From: Xylanimicrobium pachnodae JCM 13526 = NBRC 107786
Lineage (GTDB): Bacteria > Actinomycetota > Actinomycetes > Actinomycetales > Cellulomonadaceae
Assembly: GCA_001592145.1 (NCBI GenBank)
Contig: BCWJ01000007.1
Location: forward strand, 115,591 to 179,590
Length of the DNA stretch: 64,000 bases
Direction of reading: 5' to 3'
Shown here: positions 42,765-51,606 of the stretch, one piece after another
How the letters are laid out: each line of letters begins with the position of its first letter
Numbering within the stretch: the stretch's first letter is position 1
Program-made: the position numbers and the translations under genes
The notes under the pieces: model-generated
What the model was told of the DNA's origin: nothing
The model's database searches: none
Seen by the model: the letters and a program-made list of their open reading frames with translations, nothing else

Positions 42765-43892
42765 GTGAAACTTGTTGACTCGAGATCGGGCGAGACGATC
42801 GAGTTGGATCCTGAGCGGCCAGCCGTCGCATTTTGCTGTGGCTTCACGCCTCGGTTCAATGTGCACCTGGGAAACGCGCGTGCGCTGGTGACACATGACC
42901 TGCTCCGGGCCGCGTTTCGCCACCACGGGGCGGGAGCGATCACTATGTATAGAGACATCTCGGATCTGGACCCTAGGGTGAGCCCTGATCGAACCGCGGC
43001 GAACTTGATCGCCGACCAGGCTTGCCGTGACTTGCTACGAATTGGCGTCCGCAAGCCAGACAGCAGTTACGAGGCGTCGAGCCGTGTCGAGGCTTGTCTC
43101 GCGCTTCTTGATGTTCTCGACGCGCGCGGTAAGTTGATTGTGGATGGTTCCGGTGTCTGGCTGAACGTCGCAGGAGTTGATCTTGAGGCCTCACTCAGGC
43201 ACCTAGATCCCACGGGGTCTGTGTGGGACTCGATGTGCGAGGCTGGACGGGCGTGGTCGCTCGACGGTCCAGTGAGGCTTTGGGCGCTGAGCAGCGGTAG
43301 TGGGAGTCGTCCGAGCCGATGGGGCTCGGGAGTGCCTAGCGAGGCGCTTTCGTGCGCTGCATTGCTTTGCTTCGAGAGACGCCCCGCAGACGTCCATGTT
43401 GGAGCCCTCGATGCCTACGCACATCACGAGTTGGTCCTTGCGATCGGGTTGATGGCTGCTCCATCTCGCGTGCCCACGACGTGGCTCTTTTCCGCTGAGG
43501 TCGCAGTCGACGGCGTGCGGATGGCGAACGGTGCGGGCAACGTGCAGCCGCTGGCAGATGCGGTGTCCAAGTACGGCGCGGGGGCGGTACGAACACTGTA
43601 CCTTCAGACCCATTACCATGCGACACTCGACGCTTCCGATCGATCCTTGGCCGTGGCGGCTTCGCGCTTCGCAGAAATCGAGAGCAGGTATCAACTTGCT
43701 ATCCATCAGCTGCGGAGGTCTGCCGGAGGGGAGGTAAGTCGGGGAGTCGAGAACGCCTTGTCGCTCGACCTGCGCTCCGACGATGCTCTTGCACTGTTCG
43801 AAGAAGGTCTCGCGGGCGCAGCGGATACTCACGACCTCGTCCGAGCCGGGCAGATCCTCTACCCCGACCTATTGCTGCCTAGGCATGCGTGA
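42765..43892 (+). CDS. Cysteinyl-tRNA synthetase-like ligase lacking the anticodon domain (MshC-sized)
   Basis: A 375-residue class I synthetase homologue. FCCGFTPRFNVHLGNA carries the HIGH-type motif (HLGN, 34-37) and zinc Cys25; PSRWGSGVPSEALSCAA has zinc Cys197; AHHELVL supplies a zinc His, but the fourth ligand (Glu of HHENE) is Val here. KMSKS is degraded to RMANG. The C-terminal tRNA-binding domain is absent. The size and form resemble MshC, which joins Cys to an amine without tRNA. I infer a Cys-activating (or similar) ligase acting on an amine of the cassette's product. GTG 42765 is 7 nt after GAAGGAG; GTG 42762 is possible. Confidence 0.75.
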   Translation: MKLVDSRSGETIELDPERPAVAFCCGFTPRFNVHLGNARALVTHDLLRAAFRHHGAGAITMYRDISDLDPRVSPDRTAANLIADQACRDLLRIGVRKPDSSYEASSRVEACLALLDVLDARGKLIVDGSGVWLNVAGVDLEASLRHLDPTGSVWDSMCEAGRAWSLDGPVRLWALSSGSGSRPSRWGSGVPSEALSCAALLCFERRPADVHVGALDAYAHHELVLAIGLMAAPSRVPTTWLFSAEVAVDGVRMANGAGNVQPLADAVSKYGAGAVRTLYLQTHYHATLDASDRSLAVAASRFAEIESRYQLAIHQLRRSAGGEVSRGVENALSLDLRSDDALALFEEGLAGAADTHDLVRAGQILYPDLLLPRHA

Positions 43893-44099
43893 GTCCGTCT
43901 GCGTCGTTGGCCTCTAGTACGGCAGCCGTAGATCGTGACCTTGACCTGCGGTAGGAAGGAGCTGAAGGTTTCGGTGCCGACGGAGTGCCTGAGTTGGGGC
44001 GGCGTCTTGCGCGGTATCGTCCGATCGGGCCGGAGATCTCGGTCCTTCGCCAAAGCGCCGGGGCTACGTGGTGCCCATCAAGCATCGGGAGGGCTTGCC

Positions 44100-44468
44100 G
44101 TGTTCCAGATCCTCGGCGACGTCTTCGGCTGGATCGTCGGCGACCGATGGGGCCGCAGAATCGTCAGGCGGCGGAACGACCGGCTCCGCGCCGAGGGCAA
44201 GACAGAGGCGTCGGTCCGTCTCCTTGAAGGCACGGTTCGTGGCCTGTCCAAACAATGGGTTCCGGCGATCTGGTCGGTCGCTCCGGGGCGCCTGACCAAC
44301 TTCTCCGCGGTCGTTCCCGTCGCCGGGCTCTCGCGTGACGAGTCGCGCGCGCCCGGCTCTCGGGAGTCGCTGTCGGTTGACGCGGACGCGCGCATCTATC
44401 AGGCCCAGAGCAACGACGGCTTCGCGCAGTTCGGGAGTCCGTTTGGCGAGCGCGACACACTTGGCTGA
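44100..44468 (+). CDS. Hypothetical protein, probably truncated at its C-terminus
   Basis: A 122-residue frame starting at GTG 44100, 6 nt after GGGAGGG. One hydrophobic N-terminal stretch (VFQILGDVFGWIVG), a basic segment (RWGRRIVRRRNDRLRAEG), and a C-terminal part that looks genuine up to SLSVDADARIY. The last 22 residues (from about 44400) are antisense to the decayed gene on the other strand, so the natural C-terminus has been replaced at a junction. Not recognised. Confidence 0.45.
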   Translation: MFQILGDVFGWIVGDRWGRRIVRRRNDRLRAEGKTEASVRLLEGTVRGLSKQWVPAIWSVAPGRLTNFSAVVPVAGLSRDESRAPGSRESLSVDADARIYQAQSNDGFAQFGSPFGERDTLG

Positions 44469-44692
44469 CTGCTCGTCGACGCCCGCGTTGAGCGCGGCCT
44501 TGATCCGGCCGAGGAATCGGATGCGGACGGTGCCGTCCGTCCCTCCTCGTCGCCGCCGGGCCTGGCGGGCACGACCGCCATGAGCTCCTTGAGGCTCGCG
44601 ATGCCGAGTGCGTCCTTGACGAGGGGCTCCTCCCGCAGCTACTGGCGGCTACCCACATGCGCTGCAACGGCGCGGTAGGTGGCGTCGCCCAT
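44403..44692 (-). pseudogene. Decayed third gene of the element's leftward operon
   Basis: ATG 44692 overlaps the stop of the preceding gene (TGATG) and gives MGDATYRAVAAHVGSRQ followed by a TAG codon. The frame then continues LREEPLVKDALGIASLKELM, and past 44545 the coding-like sequence jumps frame: DGTVRIRFLGRIKAALNAG, AKCVALAKRTPELREAVVALG. So it has a nonsense codon and a frameshift, and it is cut off near 44400 at the junction with the cargo DNA. The family is not recognised; actinobacterial conjugative elements often carry such small hypotheticals. Confidence 0.6.
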
Positions 44693-46047
44693 CAGAGCGG
44701 AACCGCCACGGGCTCCGCCACCGTTGCTGGCTCGGACGCAGTCTCAAGCCGTTCCCGTGGCCGGCACGGCGGCGCCCCGAGCCAGATCGCCTCAGAGAGC
44801 ACGCGCCGCGACGCAATCGAGGAGTCATCCGGCTTTGGGGGTTCGGGTTCCACCTGGAGGTCCTTCGCAACCCCCAGCACGAAGGGGCACGTCTCGTCGG
44901 TGATCTCGCCGTACACGGGGATGGACCGGTGTACGCCGCCATGGGGCTCGGGGTCGAGTTGCCTGCCGATCTCGACGCAGTAGACGAACATCTCTGCTCC
45001 CTCAGCGAGCCGCTTCCCAATCGCGGTTCGGACGATGTCGCCGACCCGCAGCAGCCGCTCGCGCTGGTCGTCGGTCACGCTCATCGTTCGGTTCAGCGCG
45101 CTCGTCGCGGTGGTCAGCTCCGCAACCGAACGCCCGCCTTCCCCAATGCGGCCGCTGATCCGCCCCTCGAACCGCGTGACCAGTTCCGAGAGGACAAGCT
45201 CCTTCCCGCGCAGCACGAGGCCTGGCAGGTAGTCGAACGGGCCGGCGAGCCGCTCGGTGTGGACGGTGACCTGGCGTGTGAGCTCCAGGATCCGCGTCAT
45301 GGCGCGCGCGGAGGGCATCTCGTGCCCGAGGTGGATCGCGGCGTTGCGCAGCGCGGCTAGCGCGCGTTCGGCGGGCTCGTGCTGGTCGGTCGGCCCTGGC
45401 CGGGCCGCGGGTCGCCACCCGTATCGGTCGACGGCGTACCCCTCGTAGGGTGCCTGTGCGCCCGCCCAGGCGGCGACGATCGCCGCCGAGTCGCGGTAGT
45501 CGTGCTTTTTGTCACGGTCGGGGCCGTCGACTGGGGTCCAGCCGGGGACGTGCCGGTAGCGGTGGTCGAGGATCGCGATCGTCAGGGCGATGTCCGCGAC
45601 GTCGCGCGCGAGCACGAGCCGGTGTCCGACGTCGAGGCGCCGCTCCATCCCGAGCGAGTCCCGCTCAGCGCCGACGACGGCGGCGACGGCCGCCCTCCGC
45701 CACGCTTCAAGAACGGGCACCCGTTGTGGGGTGCCAAGTTCGGCCGTCGTCGGCCCCGCGAACTCACCGTCCTTCTGCCGAAGCGGGGCCGTGCGTGCCG
45801 CGAGCTGCCGCGTGGGCCCCCATGCCGAGGAGACGAACTCGTTGGGCGCGGCGATGGCCGCGAGCCGGTGCACGTACGTCCAGATCGCGGTGCGGTACCG
45901 CTGGGCGAGTGCGGACCTCTCCTGCACCTTCGCCAGCGCCTGGGCCGGGTTCTTGTAGGCGGGGGTCAGTTGTGCGGTCACGCCGCGGATGGCGAGCAGG
46001 TCGACGAGGGCCGCGCGCAGGTCGGCGTTGACGCTGCCGTACGTCAC
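44692..46047 (-). CDS. Hypothetical protein of the conjugative element, 451 residues
   Basis: Not recognised. Soluble, Arg/Ala-rich, mostly helical; segments such as QALAKVQERSALAQRYRTAIWTY, RDVADIALTIAILDHRYRHV, KKHDYRDSAAIVAAWAGAQ and RMLELT-like ILELTRQVTVHTERLAGPF look well kept. GTG 46047 overlaps the stop of the upstream gene (GTGA). The frame is open further upstream, but that overlaps the preceding gene and is not coding. Part of the leftward operon that also encodes the relaxase. Confidence 0.6.
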   Translation of the reverse strand: MTYGSVNADLRAALVDLLAIRGVTAQLTPAYKNPAQALAKVQERSALAQRYRTAIWTYVHRLAAIAAPNEFVSSAWGPTRQLAARTAPLRQKDGEFAGPTTAELGTPQRVPVLEAWRRAAVAAVVGAERDSLGMERRLDVGHRLVLARDVADIALTIAILDHRYRHVPGWTPVDGPDRDKKHDYRDSAAIVAAWAGAQAPYEGYAVDRYGWRPAARPGPTDQHEPAERALAALRNAAIHLGHEMPSARAMTRILELTRQVTVHTERLAGPFDYLPGLVLRGKELVLSELVTRFEGRISGRIGEGGRSVAELTTATSALNRTMSVTDDQRERLLRVGDIVRTAIGKRLAEGAEMFVYCVEIGRQLDPEPHGGVHRSIPVYGEITDETCPFVLGVAKDLQVEPEPPKPDDSSIASRRVLSEAIWLGAPPCRPRERLETASEPATVAEPVAVPL

Positions 46048-46385
46048 CGCGGTTCGCCGCCCGCTGCGGCGTCGTCGGACCAGGCGACGTCGAGGATGTT
46101 GCGGGCGACGACGTACCGGGCGTCGTTGCCGCACATTTCGGCCAGGTGGGTCAGGCCGTTCCAGGCGATCTGGAAGGTGTCGGCCTGGGGCAGGAGTTCG
46201 AACGCGCGCCGTGCGGGGCGTGGGAGGTCGTCGCACAGGTCGTCGAGGATCCAGATGACGGTGTGGTAGTCGATGAGGCTGTCGAACGGGACCTGGTCGG
46301 CCAGGGTGAGGAGTGCGGAGCGGGTGACGTCGTAGGCGTCGTACCGGGCGTGGTCGTCGGGCGGGGGTGTTGCCGGGTCGGTCAT
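46044..46385 (-). CDS. Hypothetical protein of the conjugative element, 113 residues
   Basis: Not recognised. Acidic and helical (ALLTLADQVPFDSLIDYHTVIWILDDLCDDLP, cited as SLIDYHTVIWILDDLCDD), ending ARNILDVAWSDDAAAGGEPR. ATG 46385. It is translationally coupled to the following gene through GTGA and is preceded by an 83-bp spacer from the small membrane protein. Confidence 0.55.
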   Translation of the reverse strand: MTDPATPPPDDHARYDAYDVTRSALLTLADQVPFDSLIDYHTVIWILDDLCDDLPRPARRAFELLPQADTFQIAWNGLTHLAEMCGNDARYVVARNILDVAWSDDAAAGGEPR

Positions 46386-46468
46386 GGTGGTCGTCCTCGC
46401 TTCCGGGCGCGACGACGTCGGACGGCGTCGTCGTCAACGGCAGGTGTGCGGTGCCGGATCGGGGCGGG

Positions 46469-46855
46469 TCAGCGGACGGCGAGCCGAAGTGCAAGCCACC
46501 CGTTCCACCGCGCGACGGCGGCACGGTACACGCGTCGCACGGCGCGGTAGGTGGCGACGGTGGGCAGCCACAGCAGGAACGCGGCCATGAACTTGGCCGT
46601 GCTGATCGCGGCGGCCACCGTGGCGAGGGTCAGCCACCAGGGGCGGGTCGCGACGTCGGTCGGGTCGACGGTTTGGAGCCATGAGAGCAGGCGCCAGTAC
46701 GCGAGCCACAGGGCCCCGCAGACCGGCCAGCCGTAGCGGACGCGGCCGGGGCGGTGTGCCCAGCGGATGATCCGGTTGGACGGGTAGACGGCCTGGGCGA
46801 AGCGCGTGTAGGCGAGGCCGATCCGCCAGGACAGCATCCAGGCGACGGTGATCAT
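46469..46855 (-). CDS. Small membrane protein of the conjugative element, 128 residues
   Basis: Two or three hydrophobic segments: VAWMLSWRIGLAYTRFAQAV near the start, GWPVCGALWLAYWRLLSWLQ, and TLATVAAAISTAKFMAAFLLWLP; strongly basic C-terminus (YRAVRRVYRAAVARWNGW). AGGAGG lies 6 nt before ATG 46855. No family recognised; small basic membrane proteins are common in conjugation regions. Confidence 0.55.
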   Translation of the reverse strand: MITVAWMLSWRIGLAYTRFAQAVYPSNRIIRWAHRPGRVRYGWPVCGALWLAYWRLLSWLQTVDPTDVATRPWWLTLATVAAAISTAKFMAAFLLWLPTVATYRAVRRVYRAAVARWNGWLALRLAVR

Positions 46856-47015
46856 CGTGAGCCTCCTCGGTCGGGCGACCGCGTGGGTGCGGTCGCTTCG
46901 ACTTCGACGGTGCGCCCCGTCGCCGCGGTGTTGGCGGGCCTTGCGGCGATCTGTGGATGACGGCAGCACCGCGGCGGTTCGTGGAAGCCGGTGAGCGTTG
47001 CGGGAGGATTGCGAG

Positions 47016-47345
47016 GTGATCAAGGTCGGGTACTCACGCAGCATCGTCGAGGGTTACGAGTCCCTCGCCCTCCAGGACGATGTATCCGGCGAGACGCTCG
47101 AGTTCCGGCGGGCACTGGGCATCGCAGCCGGTGGGGTCGGCATGGGCTCGTACGTGATCGTCCACGACGACATCGTTCACGTCGGCGGGCTCACCGGGTT
47201 CGCGCTCACGGGCGTTGTCCTCACGCTGACTCTCGACGAGGAGGCTGCCGACGCACTCGACCTCCCCTGTGACCTTGACCTCCGGCTGAACGTTGCGGGC
47301 GCGGCCACCGTCGCGGAGCTGCTGCCGCCGATCGTCGGTCGGTAG
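47016..47345 (+). CDS. Hypothetical protein, 109 residues, opposite strand within the element
   Basis: Not recognised. Beta-rich and acidic: VIKVGYSRSIVEGYESLALQ, LEFRRALGIAAGGVGMGSYVIV, GFALTGVVLTLTLDEEAADAL, LDLRLNVAGAATVAELLPP. GGGAGG lies 8 nt before GTG 47016, so expression is plausible. It is the only rightward gene among the leftward operon and ends 5 bp before the relaxase stop. Its size and acidity would suit an anti-restriction, immunity or entry-exclusion protein, but nothing in the sequence shows that. Confidence 0.55.
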   Translation: MIKVGYSRSIVEGYESLALQDDVSGETLEFRRALGIAAGGVGMGSYVIVHDDIVHVGGLTGFALTGVVLTLTLDEEAADALDLPCDLDLRLNVAGAATVAELLPPIVGR

Positions 47346-47350
47346 GTCAA

Positions 47351-50300
47351 CTACCTCGCTGCCGGTTCGTCGGACGGTGCCGCGTCGACCGTCTCTCCGT
47401 GGTCTCGGGTTCCCTCGGGGATCCGCGCGATGGCCGTCAGCACTCGATCGCGGTCCCTTGCCTGCGCCACCGTGGCTGGCTCGTCCGCGTGGACCGGCCT
47501 CGCGGGGCTGATGGAGTAGCGGTCCCGGTAGGCGGCGTCGGCGACCACGGCGCGCCGCCACGCATCGCGCCCGTCCGCGGTGAGCGGCTGGTCTCCCACG
47601 TCAGAGAGCCACTTCGCCCGGTCGCGGATCGCACCGTCTGCCAACGCGGTAGCGCGCTGCCCGATGAGGTCGGCGCGCTCGGCGAGCGCGGCTCGGGTCT
47701 CGTCGCCGAAGTCCCCACGTGCGCGTGGGAGGAGTCCGGCGATGAGGTCGGGCTCGTTCGCCCGAGCGTTGCCGGTCAGGTTCCAGAGCCGCCAGGTGAT
47801 GACAGCAGCGACGTCGTCGGCGTCTGCGAAGCCGCGTCCGTCGATCGCGCGGCGGACGACGTCGTCGACGTTGACGCCTGCGGCGTCGAGTCGCCACAGC
47901 TCGTTGCACAGCGCCCCGTACGCCTCACAGGCGATGACCTCGTCAACGCTCGTGGTGCGATCCCCCGCGGCGTCGAGCGCCTTCGCGATGACGCTGGGCC
48001 AGCGGTCGGCCTGGGCGAGCGTTGCGATGGTCTCGTACTCGGCGGCGAGCTGGGCGATGGAGGCGTACCGGTCATGTTCGGCGGCGATGGTCTCGTGCGC
48101 GGAGAGTTCCCCGCCCGTGTGGGCGAGGACGCCTGCCAGGACCGACTGTGCGGTGACGGCGCCGTTGACGGGGTGGGCGTGCAGGTCGTCGGGGCGGTCG
48201 AGGGCGACGTGCGCGGTGTTGGCGTCCCGCCCGCGGGTCATCGCGACGTAGAGGTTCTCGCGAGTCGCGCCCGGGGCGAGGACGACGTGGCAGGTGTCCA
48301 CGGTCGTGCCCTGTGCGCGGTACGCGGTCACGGCATAGCCGAGGTCCAGGTGCTGGGAGACGTACTCGGCGGGCAAGACGACGGACGCGCCGTGCGTGAA
48401 GCCCTCGCGGCGCACCTCGACTTCACCATTGCGGCGGACGTCAATGACGCGCCAGCGGTCGCCATTGCGGACGAACCCGCCACGCGCCGTTCGGAGCGTG
48501 CGGTCGTTGCGGCGGGTGATGACGACGTCGCCCACGGACGCTGCGGCGTCGTCGGCCAGAGCGACCTCGCGGTCGGGCAGGGTGTCTCCGTCCAAGATGC
48601 GCTCAGCACGCGCACGAGCGTTGAGCTCGCGGACGTGGTCGGCCGAGTCGGTGACCAGGAGGGTGCGGCGGCCGGCGCGGGTGTCGGCCCGCCATGCGGC
48701 GTAGGCGGCGTCGACCATCTCGTCACCAGTACCCGCACGGACGCGACCCTGGGCCACGTAGGTGGCGATGACCTCTACCTCGCCGGAGCGCAGCGCAAGG
48801 GAGGCGTCCTTCTCCCACTCGTTCGTGAAGCGGCGGACCTCGGAGAGTTGGGCAACGTCGCCGCGCCGCTCGTGGCGCAGGAGCGAGAACGCTCCCCCGG
48901 CGTCGACCGACTGGAGCTGGGCATGGTCTCCGACGAGAAGAACCTTGGCACCCACTGCGGCGGCCAGGCCGCTGATGCGGTCGAGCGACAGTGTGGAGGC
49001 GAGCGTTGCCTCGTCGATGATGACGAGCTGCCCAGCGTGGAACTCGGCACGGCCGTGGTCGTGCTCGTGGAGCCATTTGGCGGTGTTGTCACACGCAATC
49101 TCCAGATCCTCGGCGAGCACCTTGGCCGCCGCGGCCGACGGCGCGAGGCCGACAACGGAGCCGGGGCCGTACTGGATCGTCCATGCGCGGCGCAGCGCGC
49201 TCATCGCCGTCGTCTTGCCCGCACCGGCCGGACCGATCAGCAGATCAACCTGGCGGCCCGACGTCGCAACCATCTCAAGAGCCCGGCGTTGCTCATCGGA
49301 GAGCGCCGGGTCCACCACTTCCCGATCCGCAGCGGCGAGAGCGGCGGCAACAAGGACGGGCGCGGCACGGTTCTCGCCGCGATCGGCCAGGCGCTGCTCG
49401 GCGTCGAGGATCTCGCGGGACGACATCGCGACGGTGTGCGCGGGCCGGAACCGGCTGGTGCCGTCCTCTCGGCGGAAGATGGCCGGGGTGGCTGCCAGGT
49501 CCGGCGGGGTCAAGCGGACGGACTGGGCCTCGGCCGCCGCGACCACTGCGGCGACGAGCCGCTCGCGGTCGTCGGTGGTGGCGAACCGCCAGCCCATCGT
49601 CTGCCGGGACGCCTCGGCCCACAGGTTCCAGTGCCGCCATGTTGAGCGCTTCTCCCCCACGGACGCGACGACCCGGGCGCCCACCTCGGCGATCATGTCG
49701 ACGGGGACTCGGTCGAACGTCAGCGCAGGTGAGGCAACGCTCCCCACCAACGCGCGTGCCCACGCGGTCGGGTCGTCGCCGACGTGCGCTGCGGCTCGAG
49801 CACGCCATCCCTCGCTGAGGTCCGCGAGCGAGTGGATCCGCTTCTCTGGCCGCGTGTCGAGCGTGGCCTGGGCTCGCAGTCGGATGATCGTCGCCGGGGA
49901 CGGACGCCTGCCGCGGTCCGCGACGTACTCGTCGATAAGACGGTCGGTCTCGGCGTCGATGGCACGCGAGCGGGACGAGAACTCGTCGATCAGCGCCTCC
50001 GGAACACCTTGGATCTCCCACGCCGCCGACCTGCTCTCGCCGCGGTCACGCGGCTCCCACCCGACGCCGAACTCCGCAGCCATCCGGTCGGCGAGGACGG
50101 CGTTGAAGTACTCGCTCAACGCAACGGTCGCCGCGTGGATCGGCCGCCCGTCCAGGCTGCGCCACTGACCGTCGCGGAGGGTCTTGACCTTGTTGGAGAC
50201 GACGACGTGCGTGTGCAACTGTGGGTCGTTCGCCCGGGAGTCGTAGTGGTCGAACGCCGTGGCGGCGATGCCGACGACGGCCTCCTGGTTGATCGAGTGC

Positions 50301-50878
50301 GAGCCCGTCCGGGTCGCAGCGACGTCGCGCTCGAACAGCGCGAGGACGTCCGCGACCGTGGCGTGATGCACGTCGGCGATACGGGCCTGCGTGTCGGCGT
50401 CGGTGACCGCCCACAGCACCGAGACGGACTTGCTCACCGAGAACGTGAGGTCATACCCGGCGACCGCGGCACGTGTCCCCTGCTTCTCTTCCTCGACGGT
50501 GATCGTCGCGACGGCGTCAGCGCGCTCCCCCGCGGACAGCGACTCGGGCAGCTTCGCCACCCGTGCCTCGATCCGTTCTGACGGCGCCGAGAACTGCTGG
50601 TACGGCCTACCGAGCGCGACGTCGGGGTTCGTCGGGTCGAGGCCGTGGCCAAGCAGCCGCACAAGGTGCTCGGGCGTGACGACATCGCCGGCCGCGATCT
50701 CACCGTTGCCGAACGCTGCCACTCCCGAGCCCATCCAGAACCCAGGCGGCGTGCCTTCTTCGAGGTAGTACCGGGTTAGCGGAGTGCCGAGCGACCGGTT
50801 GCCATCGCCGCCGACGACGGAGCGCAGCAGGTACTCGTACCCGTTGCCCGCGCTCATCACACGCAGCGAGACCGTCAC
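47351..50878 (-). CDS. MobF-family conjugative relaxase-helicase (TraA/TrwC type)
   Basis: A 1175-residue relaxase. The N-terminal TrwC domain (about 1-330) has the nicking tyrosines in GNGYEYLLRSV near residues 14-16 and the metal histidines in DPQLHTHVVVSNKV near 220. A RecD-type helicase follows with Walker A LIGPAGAGKTTAMSAL near 546, IDEATLASTLSLDR, and the late motif YRAQGTTVDTCHVV / YVAMTRGRDAN. It nicks oriT and pilots the single strand into the recipient. GTG 50878 follows AGGAGG by 8 nt. It shows that the 44-64 kb DNA is (or was) transferable by conjugation. Confidence 0.92.
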   Translation of the reverse strand: MTVSLRVMSAGNGYEYLLRSVVGGDGNRSLGTPLTRYYLEEGTPPGFWMGSGVAAFGNGEIAAGDVVTPEHLVRLLGHGLDPTNPDVALGRPYQQFSAPSERIEARVAKLPESLSAGERADAVATITVEEEKQGTRAAVAGYDLTFSVSKSVSVLWAVTDADTQARIADVHHATVADVLALFERDVAATRTGSHSINQEAVVGIAATAFDHYDSRANDPQLHTHVVVSNKVKTLRDGQWRSLDGRPIHAATVALSEYFNAVLADRMAAEFGVGWEPRDRGESRSAAWEIQGVPEALIDEFSSRSRAIDAETDRLIDEYVADRGRRPSPATIIRLRAQATLDTRPEKRIHSLADLSEGWRARAAAHVGDDPTAWARALVGSVASPALTFDRVPVDMIAEVGARVVASVGEKRSTWRHWNLWAEASRQTMGWRFATTDDRERLVAAVVAAAEAQSVRLTPPDLAATPAIFRREDGTSRFRPAHTVAMSSREILDAEQRLADRGENRAAPVLVAAALAAADREVVDPALSDEQRRALEMVATSGRQVDLLIGPAGAGKTTAMSALRRAWTIQYGPGSVVGLAPSAAAAKVLAEDLEIACDNTAKWLHEHDHGRAEFHAGQLVIIDEATLASTLSLDRISGLAAAVGAKVLLVGDHAQLQSVDAGGAFSLLRHERRGDVAQLSEVRRFTNEWEKDASLALRSGEVEVIATYVAQGRVRAGTGDEMVDAAYAAWRADTRAGRRTLLVTDSADHVRELNARARAERILDGDTLPDREVALADDAAASVGDVVITRRNDRTLRTARGGFVRNGDRWRVIDVRRNGEVEVRREGFTHGASVVLPAEYVSQHLDLGYAVTAYRAQGTTVDTCHVVLAPGATRENLYVAMTRGRDANTAHVALDRPDDLHAHPVNGAVTAQSVLAGVLAHTGGELSAHETIAAEHDRYASIAQLAAEYETIATLAQADRWPSVIAKALDAAGDRTTSVDEVIACEAYGALCNELWRLDAAGVNVDDVVRRAIDGRGFADADDVAAVITWRLWNLTGNARANEPDLIAGLLPRARGDFGDETRAALAERADLIGQRATALADGAIRDRAKWLSDVGDQPLTADGRDAWRRAVVADAAYRDRYSISPARPVHADEPATVAQARDRDRVLTAIARIPEGTRDHGETVDAAPSDEPAAR

Positions 50879-50946
50879 GAGAGTCACCTCCTGTGGGAGG
50901 TGTGCCGCAGTGCGGTTCACGGGCGTGGACTACCCGATTCGCAGAG

Positions 50947-51606
50947 TCAGCACTTGTGCGTCCAGGCAACGACCGGCCGTGCTGCCAGGACTCGGCGCCT
51001 TACCAGGCGTCCGCCAAGTCCCCCGAGCAGTAGCGACCAGAACCCGCGGCTTGAGACCCGCCCCCAGTCGATCCGGTCGGGGGCCATCACCCCGGCGACC
51101 GCCGGAACGGTCCGCAACTCGTACACCGCGTTGCCGCCAACTACGCCCCCATGGTGTGAACAGGCCCCCTGCTTGCCAATCGACTGGGAAGGCCAGCCAT
51201 CAGCGCAATGCAGGGGCGTGAAGCCGACGAGGACTTGCTCAGTCGTAGCCGCTTGTGGCTGCACAGCCCACTCACGATCAGCCATGGGGTCGCTGAACGC
51301 GAACGTGCTCGCGCCAACGACGACGACACCGGCGATTGCGATTGTGATCACATGTTCTCTGCGCGCGACGCGCTGACGCTCAGAGAACGAGGGTGCCGGC
51401 GTTGCTCGGCGCCGCGGTGCACGTGGCGCGCTCGACCTTCTCACGCGTGGCTTCACACCTGACGCCTCGGAAGCGGTGTCCGAGCACTCCATGCAACGCA
51501 CTGCATGCGTGTCGGGGTTCCAGAGCGCACCCGTGCCGACCGGGAGCCGCCGCCGGCATTGGTGACATTGCCCGGCGTACTTGAGACGGATCCGACGCTC
51601 CACCAC
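50947..51606 (-). CDS. Zinc-ribbon membrane protein with a DUF3761-like segment
   Basis: A 219-residue protein. The N-terminus is a zinc ribbon (YAGQCHQCRRRLPVGTGALW, then VRCMEC). After an Arg/Pro/Ser linker there is a membrane segment (HVITIAIAGVVVVGASTFAF) and an outside domain LHCADGWPSQSIGKQGACSHHGGV, the Cys/His pattern of DUF3761. A second hydrophobic stretch is near the C-terminus (FWSLLLGGLGG). GTG 51606 or 51603 is the start. It is upstream of the relaxase on the same strand, 68 bp away, so probably co-transcribed. Confidence 0.65.
   Translation of the reverse strand: MVERRIRLKYAGQCHQCRRRLPVGTGALWNPDTHAVRCMECSDTASEASGVKPRVRRSSAPRAPRRRATPAPSFSERQRVARREHVITIAIAGVVVVGASTFAFSDPMADREWAVQPQAATTEQVLVGFTPLHCADGWPSQSIGKQGACSHHGGVVGGNAVYELRTVPAVAGVMAPDRIDWGRVSSRGFWSLLLGGLGGRLVRRRVLAARPVVAWTHKC

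Noticed and set aside
46048..46524. N-terminal extension of the 451-residue hypothetical protein
   Set aside because: The extra frame is antisense-like Pro/Arg sequence that overlaps the real upstream gene; the GTGA overlap at 46044-46047 marks the start.
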